A stretch of DNA of 64,000 bases. It comes from JAEUIT01 sp044220875. Lineage in GTDB: Bacteria > Planctomycetota > Phycisphaerae > Phycisphaerales > SM1A02. The stretch's first letter is position 1; each line of letters starts with the position of its first letter. The notes under the pieces are model-generated. The model was given only the letters and a program-made list of their open reading frames with translations. It was not told the origin of the DNA and ran no database searches. Location: contig JBGAQH010000007.1 in assembly GCA_044220875.1 (NCBI GenBank), forward strand, positions 1 through 64,000. Reading direction: 5' to 3'. Position numbers and translations under genes: made by a program. Below are positions 43,883 to 51,786 of this stretch, in pieces.

Positions 43883-44691
43883 GTGCCGATCCCCAATGAG
43901 GCGAAGTCCGCGCTGTCGTAGACCTCCTCGACGTAGGCGAACGCGGGCTGCAGCACGATCCGGTTGGCGTCGACGGCTGGTTCGTAGAGGACCCAGAGGT
44001 ACTCCCAGCCGTGCTTCGCGATCCCGGTGATCGAGCCGACGGCGAGTCCCGTCGCGTTGTCGCTCGTCGCGAAGGAGAAGGTCACCTCCCAGACGTCGTC
44101 GCTCGCCCGCTTGCCGCCGCGCGCGCCGAGAAACAGCACCTCGCCGGCGGCGTGCCCGCGGAACGAGGCGTCGTTGACCTTGCCGGTCAGCGTCCGCAGG
44201 AGCCGCCGGTAGGACGCGGTCACGAACGCGTCGGAGAGGTAGTGCGTCTCCGAGAACCGCGCCTCGGGGACGAGGATGTCGCAGCCGTCGACGCCGTCCG
44301 GGGTGACGCCGATCGCGCCCTCGAAGTCGGGCATCGTCGGCGTCCCCGCCGGCGCGTAGCCGCCGACGGTGCCCTTCGACTGCGTGATGTGGCTCGTGGT
44401 CGTCCCGATCTCGAACGAGAAGCTGCTCTCGCCGACCTCGGGCGGCGGAGGGTCCTCGGTCGCTCGGTACGTCGAGGTCACTTCCCACAGCCCGCTCGAC
44501 ACGTCGATCGGCTCGACGCGGATCCGCCGGTTGCCGAGGCCGTCGTAGCTGGTCGGCAGCTGGATCTGGGCCTCGGTGCGGACCTCGATGTCGTCGTCGC
44601 CGGCGACGGCGAGATAGCGCAGCTCACGGCTCCCGCCCGTTCCGGTCTCGTGCGTTCGGCTGCTGGCAAGCTCGTGGAAGACGACGGTCAC
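43879..44691 (-). CDS. Phage distal tail/virion protein, type 2 (B copy)
   Basis: 270 residues, homologous along its length to 7467-8276 (HITQSK, DFEGAIGVTPDGVDG, FSETHYLSD, LTGKVNDASFRG, AGEVLFLGARG, HGWEYLWVLY). Directly follows the tape measure gene. Such close conservation while neighbours differ suggests a core tail-tip or baseplate part. Confidence 0.7.
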   Translation of the reverse strand: MTVVFHELASSRTHETGTGGSRELRYLAVAGDDDIEVRTEAQIQLPTSYDGLGNRRIRVEPIDVSSGLWEVTSTYRATEDPPPPEVGESSFSFEIGTTTSHITQSKGTVGGYAPAGTPTMPDFEGAIGVTPDGVDGCDILVPEARFSETHYLSDAFVTASYRRLLRTLTGKVNDASFRGHAAGEVLFLGARGGKRASDDVWEVTFSFATSDNATGLAVGSITGIAKHGWEYLWVLYEPAVDANRIVLQPAFAYVEEVYDSADFASLGIGT

Positions 44692-44700
44692 GGTGGAAGC

Positions 44701-46686
44701 TCACTCCTGAAACACGAGTCCGTTGTCGGAGGCCTTGTCGAGGAGGCGGCGCAAGAGCCGGGCCGAGTCCTCGCTCGACTTCGCGATCCGTTCGAGCGGC
44801 CCGCCGCCGCCCGACTGGAGGCTCTGGGTCGCGGCTGCGCTGAAGGTGCCTCGCACCTCGGAGCGCTGCTGCGCCTGGCCGAATCCGGCGAGGATGTCGT
44901 CGATGGCGGGAATCCCTCGGCGGTCAGGTGTCGACGCGTCGCTTGAGGCTCGGGCGGCACGGGCCGCCTCGATCGCCTGGGCGAGTTCTGCTTGGGCGGC
45001 GGCGAGCTCCCTCGCGTTCTCCGCGAGGGCGGCATCACGGGCAGTCGTGATCCGCTCTTGGTCTTGGACGAGTCCCTCGCCGATCGCCTTGATCGCCGCA
45101 TCGCGCCGGGCCTCGGCGGCGGTGAGTCGGCCCTCGAGTCGCTTCGCGATCTCTTCTTCGTTCGAGCGGTTCGTCGCGTCGATCGCGGACCGGTTCCGCG
45201 CGGAGTCATCGCGCCGGGCCTTCTTCGCCGCTTCGACATCGAGCGTCGAGTCGACGAGGCCCATGAGTTCAAGGAGCCGGTCGGCAAGCCACCCGGTCAC
45301 CGACTCGAACGCCGACCAGAAGGTCGACACGAGGGCGTTCCAGATCCGTCCGACGAAGGCCATCGCCTCAGCGGCGGCGGTCTCAAAGCCGCTCCAGATC
45401 TCGATGGCCCAGATCCGCGCGCCGCCGAAGACCTCGCTCGTCGCGGTCGCGAACCACGCCTTGAACTCGGTCCAGCGGTCCTCGAGAAAGTTGATGCCGC
45501 GGATCCACTCTGCCCGTATGCCGAGCCACGCGACGCGCGCGGCGAGCGCGAGGTCGCCCGCCATGAGGGCGTCACCGACCGCGCCGATGACGCTTGTGAC
45601 CCGCTCCCTGAGTTCGGCGAATCGCTCGCCGAGCCAGGCGATCGCCGTGCCGCCGGCGCCTGAGAAGTACATGATGGCAGCGGTCGCGCCGGCGGCGAGC
45701 GCGACGACGATCCCGAGCGGGGAGGCGAGGAGGAGGAACGCGGCCTTCGCGAGGAGCACCGCCTTCACGGCGAGGCCGAACGCGGTCGCGATCCCGCCGA
45801 TGGCCGTCCCGAGGAGCGAGATGCCGAAGCCGACGCCGACGAGCGTCACGCCGACGAGGCCGACGACCGCGACGACCTTCGCTGCGGTGACGACGAGGTC
45901 CCGATTCGCGCGGATCCACGCGACGATGCCCCCGACGACATGAGCGGCTCTCTCGGCGAGTTCCGTGACGACCGGCGCGAGCGCCGCCCCGATCTGGAAC
46001 GCGGCCGCCTTCGCGCTTCGTGCGAGGAGGTTGAGGGTGTCGTTCAGGAGCGCGGCGCTCTTGGCCTCGTCCGCCGAGACGGAGACTCCGAAATCGCTCG
46101 CCTGCTTGCGGAGTTCGGCGATGCCTTGGGAGCCCTCCTCGAGGAGCGGGATGAGGCTCGCTCCGGCCTTGCCGAAGACGCCGATCGCGGCGGCCGCGCG
46201 CTCGGCGGGATTGGTGATGGCCATGATCCGGTCGGCGACAAGCGACAGCTGGTCCTCGGGCGAGAGATTCGCAAGCGCACCAGCCGAGAGTCCGAGCTTG
46301 CCCAGTGCGTCGGCAGCGGAAGCGCTGCCCTCGCCGGCGGCGACCACCGTCCGCTGCATGACGCGGAGACCCTTCTCGAGGGTCTCGATGTCGCTGCCGG
46401 ACTGCTCGGCCGCGAAGCCGAGTTCGGACACGGCCTCGACCGAGAGGCCGGTCCGGATCGCGGCCTTGTCGAGCGAGTCGCCGAAGTCACTGAAGAGCTT
46501 CACTCCCGCGACGAACGGGGCGCTCGCGGCAGCGGCCACGCCGGCCAGGGCGAGGCCGATGTTCCGGATCGACGCACCGAAGGCCTTGAGTCGGGCCTCG
46601 GCGGCGCGAAGCGCCTTCGTGAACTTGTCGTCGACGCCGAGCTCGACGTAGGCCCGGCCCGCGCGGATGCCAGAGGATTTGGTCAC
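44701..46686 (-). CDS. Phage tail tape measure protein (B copy)
   Basis: 661 residues from GTG 46686. GVKLFSDFGDSLDKAAIRTG, VEAVSELGFAAEQSGSDIET and LRVMQRTVVAAGEGSASAAD match the A protein. Hydrophobic Ala/Gly segments lie at about 265-340; a charged coiled coil (NRSNEEEIAKRLEGRLTAAE) at about 500-580. The tape measure sets tail length and often helps DNA entry. Confidence 0.9.
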   Translation of the reverse strand: MTKSSGIRAGRAYVELGVDDKFTKALRAAEARLKAFGASIRNIGLALAGVAAAASAPFVAGVKLFSDFGDSLDKAAIRTGLSVEAVSELGFAAEQSGSDIETLEKGLRVMQRTVVAAGEGSASAADALGKLGLSAGALANLSPEDQLSLVADRIMAITNPAERAAAAIGVFGKAGASLIPLLEEGSQGIAELRKQASDFGVSVSADEAKSAALLNDTLNLLARSAKAAAFQIGAALAPVVTELAERAAHVVGGIVAWIRANRDLVVTAAKVVAVVGLVGVTLVGVGFGISLLGTAIGGIATAFGLAVKAVLLAKAAFLLLASPLGIVVALAAGATAAIMYFSGAGGTAIAWLGERFAELRERVTSVIGAVGDALMAGDLALAARVAWLGIRAEWIRGINFLEDRWTEFKAWFATATSEVFGGARIWAIEIWSGFETAAAEAMAFVGRIWNALVSTFWSAFESVTGWLADRLLELMGLVDSTLDVEAAKKARRDDSARNRSAIDATNRSNEEEIAKRLEGRLTAAEARRDAAIKAIGEGLVQDQERITTARDAALAENARELAAAQAELAQAIEAARAARASSDASTPDRRGIPAIDDILAGFGQAQQRSEVRGTFSAAATQSLQSGGGGPLERIAKSSEDSARLLRRLLDKASDNGLVFQE

Positions 46687-46751
46687 GAGGCGTAGCCCCC
46701 AGCGTAGACAGGCAACTGCGTGAGGCGAGGGAGCGGTAGGATCCGACGGCT

Positions 46752-47327
46752 ATGGCGACCAATCTGGTTCTGTATGGCCCGTTTCCTGTTCCGTACTCTG
46801 TTGTCGCGGGAACGAAGAGCATCGCCCCAGCGGACGCCCGGGCGTTTTGGGGGCAGGCGGCGCTCTTGCCCCTGGCCACGAAGAATGGCTGCTACGTGTT
46901 CGCACTGAAGGCGAGCCAAGGCTACTTGCCCTGGTATGTGGGCATTACCGGGAAGAAGAAGTCCAAGAAGCGACCAAAGCGGGCAAAGGCGGCCAGCTCG
47001 CCAATCGGGCGATGGGGGCTGAAGCACGAGACGTTCACGCCAGACAAGCTCAAGAAGTTCAACCGCGCAATGTCGCTCCGAAAGACAGGTGCACCAGTAA
47101 TGTTCTTGGTCGCCCCCGCTGGGAGCATTCGGAAGATCCCAACCGCTGAGCTCCTGCACATGGAGAAGGAGCTCATTCAGAATGCACTCGCGCGAAATCC
47201 GGCATTGATAAACACCCAACACACCAAGAATCTCCCTCGATGGTGCATCAAGGGAGTTATCCGTGGCGGAAAGGGCCGTCCGAACAGCGGCGAAACGGCG
47301 TTCAGAAAGCTCCTCGGGTTGGCCTGA
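46752..47327 (+). CDS. GIY-YIG-like nuclease, reverse-oriented cargo gene
   Basis: 191 residues on the strand opposite to the surrounding tail genes. GCYVFALKASQGYLPWYVGI (about 46-65) fits the GIY...YVG strands; a basic loop KKKSKKRPKRAKAA follows, then GRWGLKH with the conserved Arg; HMEKELIQNALARNPALINT (about 138-157) supplies the catalytic-type Glu and terminal Asn. Element A has no gene here: its tape measure and gp10-like genes are adjacent. It therefore looks like a mobile or superinfection-exclusion cargo gene with its own promoter in the 65-bp divergent gap. Confidence 0.65.
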   Translation: MATNLVLYGPFPVPYSVVAGTKSIAPADARAFWGQAALLPLATKNGCYVFALKASQGYLPWYVGITGKKKSKKRPKRAKAASSPIGRWGLKHETFTPDKLKKFNRAMSLRKTGAPVMFLVAPAGSIRKIPTAELLHMEKELIQNALARNPALINTQHTKNLPRWCIKGVIRGGKGRPNSGETAFRKLLGLA

Positions 47328-47342
47328 TGCGCGGGAGATAGT

Positions 47343-47843
47343 TCACCTCTTGGAAACCGAGTTCCGCAGTTGCTCGGGAAGCTTCGACTGTTCTCGCTCA
47401 AGCGCCGGCCGCATGTAGGGCCGCGCCGCGATCTGGACCGTCTTCGTCTCCCGCTTGCCCTTCGCGTATCGCGTGACCTTCGCCGTGCCGCCGAACTCGA
47501 GCGTCGACGGGGCACCGCTCCCGCCGTTCAGCTTCGCCGGTCCGACGACGACGCTCTTCGCCGACGGGTCGAACGCGAAGAAGAGGTTGTCGCGCAGGAG
47601 CCCGGTGTGCGACATCGGCGGTTCGCCGGGCTTGCTCTGCCGGACGACCATCTTCCGCGGCTCGCCCTTCTTCGTGCGGCCCTTGGCAAACACCTTGGCG
47701 TCCTTGATCGACTTCTGTGCCGAGCGCATGAGGATCGCGCCGCCGCGTGACAGGGCCTTCCGCGTGGCCGCGTCGACACGCTCGATCACGAACGCGCGGT
47801 CGAAGAACAGGTTCTTCGCGCGGCTGACAGACATCTGGAGCAT
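47343..47843 (-). CDS. HK97 gp10-like tail completion protein (B copy)
   Basis: 166 residues. AKNLFFDRAFVIERVDAATR, SKPGEPPMSHTGLLRDNLFF, VVVGPAKLNGG, TLEFGG and QIAARPYMRPALEREQSKLP match the A copy at 10287-10727. Starts 3 bp after the lipoprotein stop. Its 3' end is separated from the tape measure by the inserted plus-strand gene. Confidence 0.8.
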   Translation of the reverse strand: MLQMSVSRAKNLFFDRAFVIERVDAATRKALSRGGAILMRSAQKSIKDAKVFAKGRTKKGEPRKMVVRQSKPGEPPMSHTGLLRDNLFFAFDPSAKSVVVGPAKLNGGSGAPSTLEFGGTAKVTRYAKGKRETKTVQIAARPYMRPALEREQSKLPEQLRNSVSKR

Positions 47844-47845
47844 CG

Positions 47846-48718
47846 CTACGCCTCCGCCTTCGCAAGTGCGTACTCGCGGCGGGCGACCTCGTCTCCGGCG
47901 ATCGCTGCCTTGGCCTGCTTCCGCACGCTCTCGTCGGCCGCGATCTTGTCGATGCCGAAGCGCTCGGTCACGGCGATGACGCGTCGCGCGCCGTCGCGCT
48001 GCTCGACCGCCTCGTCGCGTTCGTCCTCCAGGTCCTTGTGCCTCCGCCGGTTCCGCACCGCGACCAGCGTGCCGATCGATCCGCCGCCGAGGATGGCGGC
48101 CAACCCCGTCTCGAGGATGCCCGACACCTGCGACGCGACCGCACCGGCGCCCGGAACGCCGAGGCCGCTCAGTTGGCCGCCGAGCGCCTTGACGCCCTCG
48201 GCGGTCCGCGTGATCGCGACACCCGTGGCCTCCGCGAATCCGTCGAGGGTCGCCTCGTGCTCTGCGAGCTCGCGACGGGCCTTGGCGGCAGCGACCTCGA
48301 GCTTGATCGCCTCCTCGTCGTAGTCGGCCAGCAGCCGAGCGATCGCGGCGGACTCGTTGGTGAGGCCCTCAAGCTGCGCGTCGACCTCGCGGATCGACGC
48401 CAAGAGGATCGGGCGAGCCTCGCTCGGCGCGGTCGCCAGCTTCCCGGCAAGCTCGGACTGCATGCGCTCGAGCACCTCTCGGCGCTGGCCGATCCGGTCT
48501 TCGGATGCCTTCACGTTCGCCGCCTCGCGCTCCGCCTGGGCGCGGCGCTCGTCGAGCGTCTCGACGTCCTCCTCGGCCTGCTTCAGCTTGGCTGCAGTGT
48601 CCCGCACCTCGGTCGAGGTGGGCGCACCGACCATCGTCGCGACGCCGTCGCGGATCGTCTCGCAGCCGGGGAAGAGAAGCAGGGCAAGCAGGAAGGTCGC
48701 GATCGTGATGAGCCGCAT
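47846..48718 (-). CDS. Phage-encoded coiled-coil lipoprotein
   Basis: 290 residues. Signal peptide with lipobox LLLFPGC, then a long helical coiled coil (KLKQAEEDVETLDERRAQAE and following, about 35-175), a Gly/Ala-rich hydrophobic stretch (TGLAAILGGGSIGTLVAV, about 210-227), and a second basic coiled coil. It occupies the place of the 162-residue lipoprotein in A and shares its topology. A periplasm-spanning role such as a unimolecular spanin is possible; inference. Confidence 0.6.
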   Translation of the reverse strand: MRLITIATFLLALLLFPGCETIRDGVATMVGAPTSTEVRDTAAKLKQAEEDVETLDERRAQAEREAANVKASEDRIGQRREVLERMQSELAGKLATAPSEARPILLASIREVDAQLEGLTNESAAIARLLADYDEEAIKLEVAAAKARRELAEHEATLDGFAEATGVAITRTAEGVKALGGQLSGLGVPGAGAVASQVSGILETGLAAILGGGSIGTLVAVRNRRRHKDLEDERDEAVEQRDGARRVIAVTERFGIDKIAADESVRKQAKAAIAGDEVARREYALAKAEA

Positions 48719-48738
48719 GGGGCCTCCAGATGTTTGGT

Positions 48739-49050
48739 TCAGGTGGTCCGGCAGAACACGTCCCGCAGGACGGTGATGTCGACGGGGATCGACTGTGGAG
48801 CGTGCTTCGCGTCACGTCGGCGGAACGGGTCGAACTCGCTCGGGCTGACCGGGCTCCGCTTCCTCGGATCGCGGTGCAGGTTGACGAGCAGCGCCTCGAG
48901 CGAGGCCGTCCGCTGCCACTCGTCGCGCATCCGGCCCTCGGCCATCTGGTCGAGCTCGCGGAGCGTGAAAGGATGCGGGTCGACGCCGGCTATGCCGGCG
49001 AGGCGGAAGACGGTCGCCCAGCCGTCGGCGTCGCCAGAAGCGCCTCGTCG
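48739..49050 (-). CDS. Tail assembly chaperone, -1 frame extension (B copy)
   Basis: Conserved from GWATVFRLAGIAGVDPHPFT, LRELDQMAEGRM through NLHRDPRKRSPVSPSEFDPF to the stop, matching the A extension. The frame lies -1 relative to the 48990-49460 gene and overlaps it by about 60 bp; both proteins' conservation switches frame at the same codons (PTAG to D-W). No start codon precedes the conserved part within the overlap, so a frameshift fusion is the simplest reading. Confidence 0.75.
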   Translation of the reverse strand, partial: RRGASGDADGWATVFRLAGIAGVDPHPFTLRELDQMAEGRMRDEWQRTASLEALLVNLHRDPRKRSPVSPSEFDPFRRRDAKHAPQSIPVDITVLRDVFCRTT

Positions 49051-49460
49051 ATCGCCCGGTCCAGCTCGCCGCTTTCGATCCGCCGCTCGGCCAGCGTCCT
49101 CGCCCTGTCCATCGCGGCATCCATCGCCTGCACCACCCGCGAGAGCGCCGCCCGCTCGCGGGGGTTCGGGAAAAACGCGATGAGCTCGGCGATCAATGCT
49201 CTTGTCGCATGCTCGATCGCGTCGCCCGCCATCGAACGCCCGAAGTCCTCGTCGGAGACCTGAGCCTTGTCGGCCTCGGGCTTGCAGACGGCATAGAGCA
49301 CGTCGCAGAGGGTGACGGGATCGCCGAAGAGCCGCTCGAACACGCGGCCGCCCTGGAGGTCGAGGAGGTCGACCTGTGCGAGCGATCGGACGCGCTTGAG
49401 CGCCGCGACGTTGAGCGTGACCGTCCATGCCCGTCCTGCGTTGTCGGTGAAGGTCTTCAT
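48990..49460 (-). CDS. Tail assembly chaperone, frame 0 (B copy)
   Basis: 156 residues from ATG 49460. KTFTDNAGRAWTVTLNVAAL, LCDVLYAVCKPEADKAQVSD, EDFGRSMAGDAIEHATRALI, RRIESGELDRAIDEALL match the A gene at 11451-11945. Between tube and tape measure, as in other siphophages. Its last 15 residues (after PTAG) are not conserved, as expected if most functional product ends here or shifts frame. Confidence 0.8.
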   Translation of the reverse strand: MKTFTDNAGRAWTVTLNVAALKRVRSLAQVDLLDLQGGRVFERLFGDPVTLCDVLYAVCKPEADKAQVSDEDFGRSMAGDAIEHATRALIAELIAFFPNPRERAALSRVVQAMDAAMDRARTLAERRIESGELDRAIDEALLATPTAGRPSSASPA

Positions 49461-49479
49461 GGGGCAGTCCAGCGATTCG

Positions 49480-49929
49480 TCAGGCGACGGTCATCCACGT
49501 CGGCGCGTTGCCGGAGTAGGACGGCTTGAGGGTGACGCTCACGGTGAGCGCCTCCTCGAGGGGCTCTTCCCGCGTGAAGCTCGTCACCATGCAGGTGGCG
49601 CGGAGCCCCTGGCTGCCGGAGGAGCCGAGCCCCGTGATGGCCCCGTCCATGGCGGCGACCTCGATGTTCGTGTTGTTGAGGTAGGCGTCGCGGATCGCGA
49701 GGAAGTCGGTGTCGCCGGTGTCCCACACCATCTGGAACTCGATCGACGCGTCCTTGAGCGTGGCGGCCGTCGCCTTCCAGCCGTTGTTGGCGCGGGTGGT
49801 CACATCGGCCTCGCCCGCCTCGAGGTTCAGCGTCACGTCCTTGACGTTGCCGATCTCGTCCCACGTGGGCGAGGCGTAGGTGCCGGAGTTGCGGTAGAGC
49901 TTGGCGTGCAGGCCGAGTCGGATGGCCAT
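49480..49929 (-). CDS. Major tail tube protein (B copy)
   Basis: 149 residues. KDVTLNLEAGEADVTTRANN, GWKATAATLKDASIEFQMVW is nearly identical to the A protein at 12010-12438. The second half differs more (loop with GAITGLGSSGSQGLRATCMV), a region usually exposed in tube proteins. Confidence 0.85.
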   Translation of the reverse strand: MAIRLGLHAKLYRNSGTYASPTWDEIGNVKDVTLNLEAGEADVTTRANNGWKATAATLKDASIEFQMVWDTGDTDFLAIRDAYLNNTNIEVAAMDGAITGLGSSGSQGLRATCMVTSFTREEPLEEALTVSVTLKPSYSGNAPTWMTVA

Positions 49930-49941
49930 GGCGGTGGGTCC

Positions 49942-50199
49942 TTAGGTCGAGTTGCCGATGACGGAGAGGACGAGACCGGCGGTCGAGCCCCAGACGTAGA
50001 CCTCGGAGAGATTGACTCCTTCGAGGCGCACCTGGAGCTTGCTCGGGATGGTCCCGCGGGTCGCGCCGCCGTCGGTCGAGACGTAGGCGACGCGCGAGGC
50101 GTCGGTGTTCGTGAGGGTCACGTTCCCGACGAGACGCGTCGTGATGAGGCGCGTCGCGGTCGCGCCGAGCGTGACTTCGAAGGCGATCGCGTTCTTCAT
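49942..50199 (-). CDS. Small virion protein (tail region), hypothetical (B copy)
   Basis: 85 residues. Beta-rich: FEVTLGATATRLITTRLVGN and VRLEGVNLSEVYVWGSTAGL. The C-terminus aligns with the A protein at 12454-12711. Its ATG overlaps the stop of the next gene upstream. Family unknown; perhaps a tail accessory or decoration protein. Confidence 0.6.
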   Translation of the reverse strand: MKNAIAFEVTLGATATRLITTRLVGNVTLTNTDASRVAYVSTDGGATRGTIPSKLQVRLEGVNLSEVYVWGSTAGLVLSVIGNST

Positions 50200-50660
50200 G
50201 CGTCGGCTCCCTGCGTGGTCACGCGATAGGTGAGCCGGAGGACGCCGGTGTACTGCTTCAGCCGGTTCCAGTGGTCGAGATCGAGGATCGGATCGATCCG
50301 CATGGAGAGGTAGTGGGCTTCGCCCTGCGGAGCGCCCTCGAAGACGAGCGGCAGCGCCTTCTGGAAGAGGGCATCGCCGATCGCCTCAAGGTTCGCGGCG
50401 AGAGCCGAGACCTCCGCCTCGTCCTCGGCGGCCTTCTGGAGGGCGACGAGGATCTCGCAGTCGTACTGGCCGCGACGCCGCGAGAGATTGGCGGGCGTCT
50501 CGGTCGAGGGAATCGCCCAGCAAGCGATGACGCTCATGTCCTCACGGTCGGTGAGCGGCATCCAGCGCATCTGGGCCTGCACGGGGATCGGCAGCGCCGC
50601 GGTGTTGATCGCGGTCGCCACCGCCTCGGCGACGAGGACGAGTCGGCAAGGCATGATCAC
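50196..50660 (-). CDS. Tail completion/terminator-type protein
   Basis: 154 residues (GTG 50660 or ATG 50654). QYDCEILVALQKAAEDEAEV, SALAANLEAIGDALFQKALP and YTGVLRLTYRVTT have the strand-helix-strand pattern of tail terminator proteins. It sits between head-tail joining genes and the tail tube gene, where such proteins are encoded. The A copy (12714-12982) has lost its first 62 codons. Confidence 0.6.
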   Translation of the reverse strand: MIMPCRLVLVAEAVATAINTAALPIPVQAQMRWMPLTDREDMSVIACWAIPSTETPANLSRRRGQYDCEILVALQKAAEDEAEVSALAANLEAIGDALFQKALPLVFEGAPQGEAHYLSMRIDPILDLDHWNRLKQYTGVLRLTYRVTTQGADA

Positions 50661-50935
50661 GACACCTCCGCCCGGGTGGCGCTGCCGCAGTGGATGCAGC
50701 GGTGGTGCTCGAGGTGCTCGATCCGCCGCGAGAGGTCGTCGATCAGGCGCTGCGAGTTCGCGGCGTTGGTCGTCGCCGCGACCTGGGCCTTCAGGAGGTC
50801 GGCCACGATCGACTTCAGCTCGTCGACGCTCCGGGCGAGCGAGTGGAGCTGCTGGTCGCGGTGGCCGATGTGGATGAAGATCGCGGCGACGCCGCCGATG
50901 AGGGCGATGAGCTGGAAGTAGGCGAGGAGTTCCAT
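50657..50935 (-). CDS. Small membrane-anchored coiled-coil protein with CxxC
   Basis: 92 residues from ATG 50935. Residues 3-22 (LLAYFQLIALIGGVAAIFIH) form one membrane segment; a coiled coil (DQQLHSLARSVDELKSIVAD, SQRLIDDLSRRIEHLEHH) follows, ending in CIHC. Similar small proteins are found in head-tail modules of many phages and are sometimes called holin-like. No evidence here beyond topology. Confidence 0.55.
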   Translation of the reverse strand: MELLAYFQLIALIGGVAAIFIHIGHRDQQLHSLARSVDELKSIVADLLKAQVAATTNAANSQRLIDDLSRRIEHLEHHRCIHCGSATRAEVS

Positions 50936-50970
50936 CACGGGGGTGTCCTTGGGGGGTTCGGGACGGGCGA

Positions 50971-51354
50971 TCAGGCAGGCTCGGTGCCGACGAAACGCGT
51001 GTGGATGCGGTAGGCGGTCCGTTGGGCGTCGGCCCAGCGCCATGCGGGCATGCTTTGAACCGGTGCCATCACTTCGAAGAGGTGGACGGTGGTCCCGACG
51101 GTCTCGCGGACCTGGTCGCCTCGCGCCGGTGCGGCCGGAAGGTCGGCGGTCGCGACGAGGAAGTCGCGCGACTCCGTCCGTTCCATGACGCCGCCCCCCA
51201 CGGATCCCTCGGAGACGACCTCGAACTCGGTGCGCCCGACGGAGGCCTTCACGGTGAGCGTGGTGGCTCCGGTGACGTAGCCGATGTCGCGTGAGAGGTG
51301 CGCCGCGCGCTGCGCGGCGAGCCACGCGGCTCCGTTCGCGATGAGGTCGGCCAT
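50971..51354 (-). CDS. Head-tail joining-type protein
   Basis: 127 residues from ATG 51354. MADLIANGAAWLAAQRAAHL, then beta-rich TLTVKASVGRTEFEVVSEG and ESRDFLVATADLPAAPARGD. This is the common pattern of the small protein that follows the capsid and DUF2190 genes in Mu/lambda-type modules. An ATP-type name is not possible from sequence alone. Confidence 0.55.
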   Translation of the reverse strand: MADLIANGAAWLAAQRAAHLSRDIGYVTGATTLTVKASVGRTEFEVVSEGSVGGGVMERTESRDFLVATADLPAAPARGDQVRETVGTTVHLFEVMAPVQSMPAWRWADAQRTAYRIHTRFVGTEPA

Positions 51355-51367
51355 GGGTAGGTCGACC

Positions 51368-51697
51368 TCACTGCGAGAGTCGGATGCGGACCGTCGCATC
51401 GGCGTCGGCCGCGGCCTTCACGCACTTGCCGATGAGCTTGTTGCCGGTCGCGACGGTCGTCGCCTGCTGGGCGCCGGTCGCCCAGTAGCAGAGCGCTCCG
51501 GCGGCGATCGCCGTGCTCGCGCCGGTCGCCTTCGGGAAGTCGAAGACGCCCGAGACCGAGAGGGCTCCCAGCTTGTTCGCCAGGATCGCCCGGTTCGTGA
51601 CGCCGACGAGTTCGCCTTGGACGACCACCATGCCGGCGGCCGTGTCGGTGCCGGGCGTGTAGTCGATCGTCTTGCCTTCGTGGACGTAGGTGGCCAT
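51368..51697 (-). CDS. DUF2190 capsid decoration/stabilisation protein
   Basis: 109 residues. GKTIDYTPGTDTAAGMVVVQ, GELVGVTNRAILANKLGALS, VSGVFDFPKATGASTAIAAG and CYWATGAQQATTVA match the DUF2190 family, small beta-sandwich proteins that decorate phage capsids. Placed directly after the capsid gene. Confidence 0.8.
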   Translation of the reverse strand: MATYVHEGKTIDYTPGTDTAAGMVVVQGELVGVTNRAILANKLGALSVSGVFDFPKATGASTAIAAGALCYWATGAQQATTVATGNKLIGKCVKAAADADATVRIRLSQ

Positions 51698-51786
51698 GAG
51701 GTTGCCTCAGAGGAGGAGAGGGTCGGAATGCGGCTGATGCGGCGATGCCACACCAGCCGCTCGGAGGGGGGGATGTTCGTGCTGGC

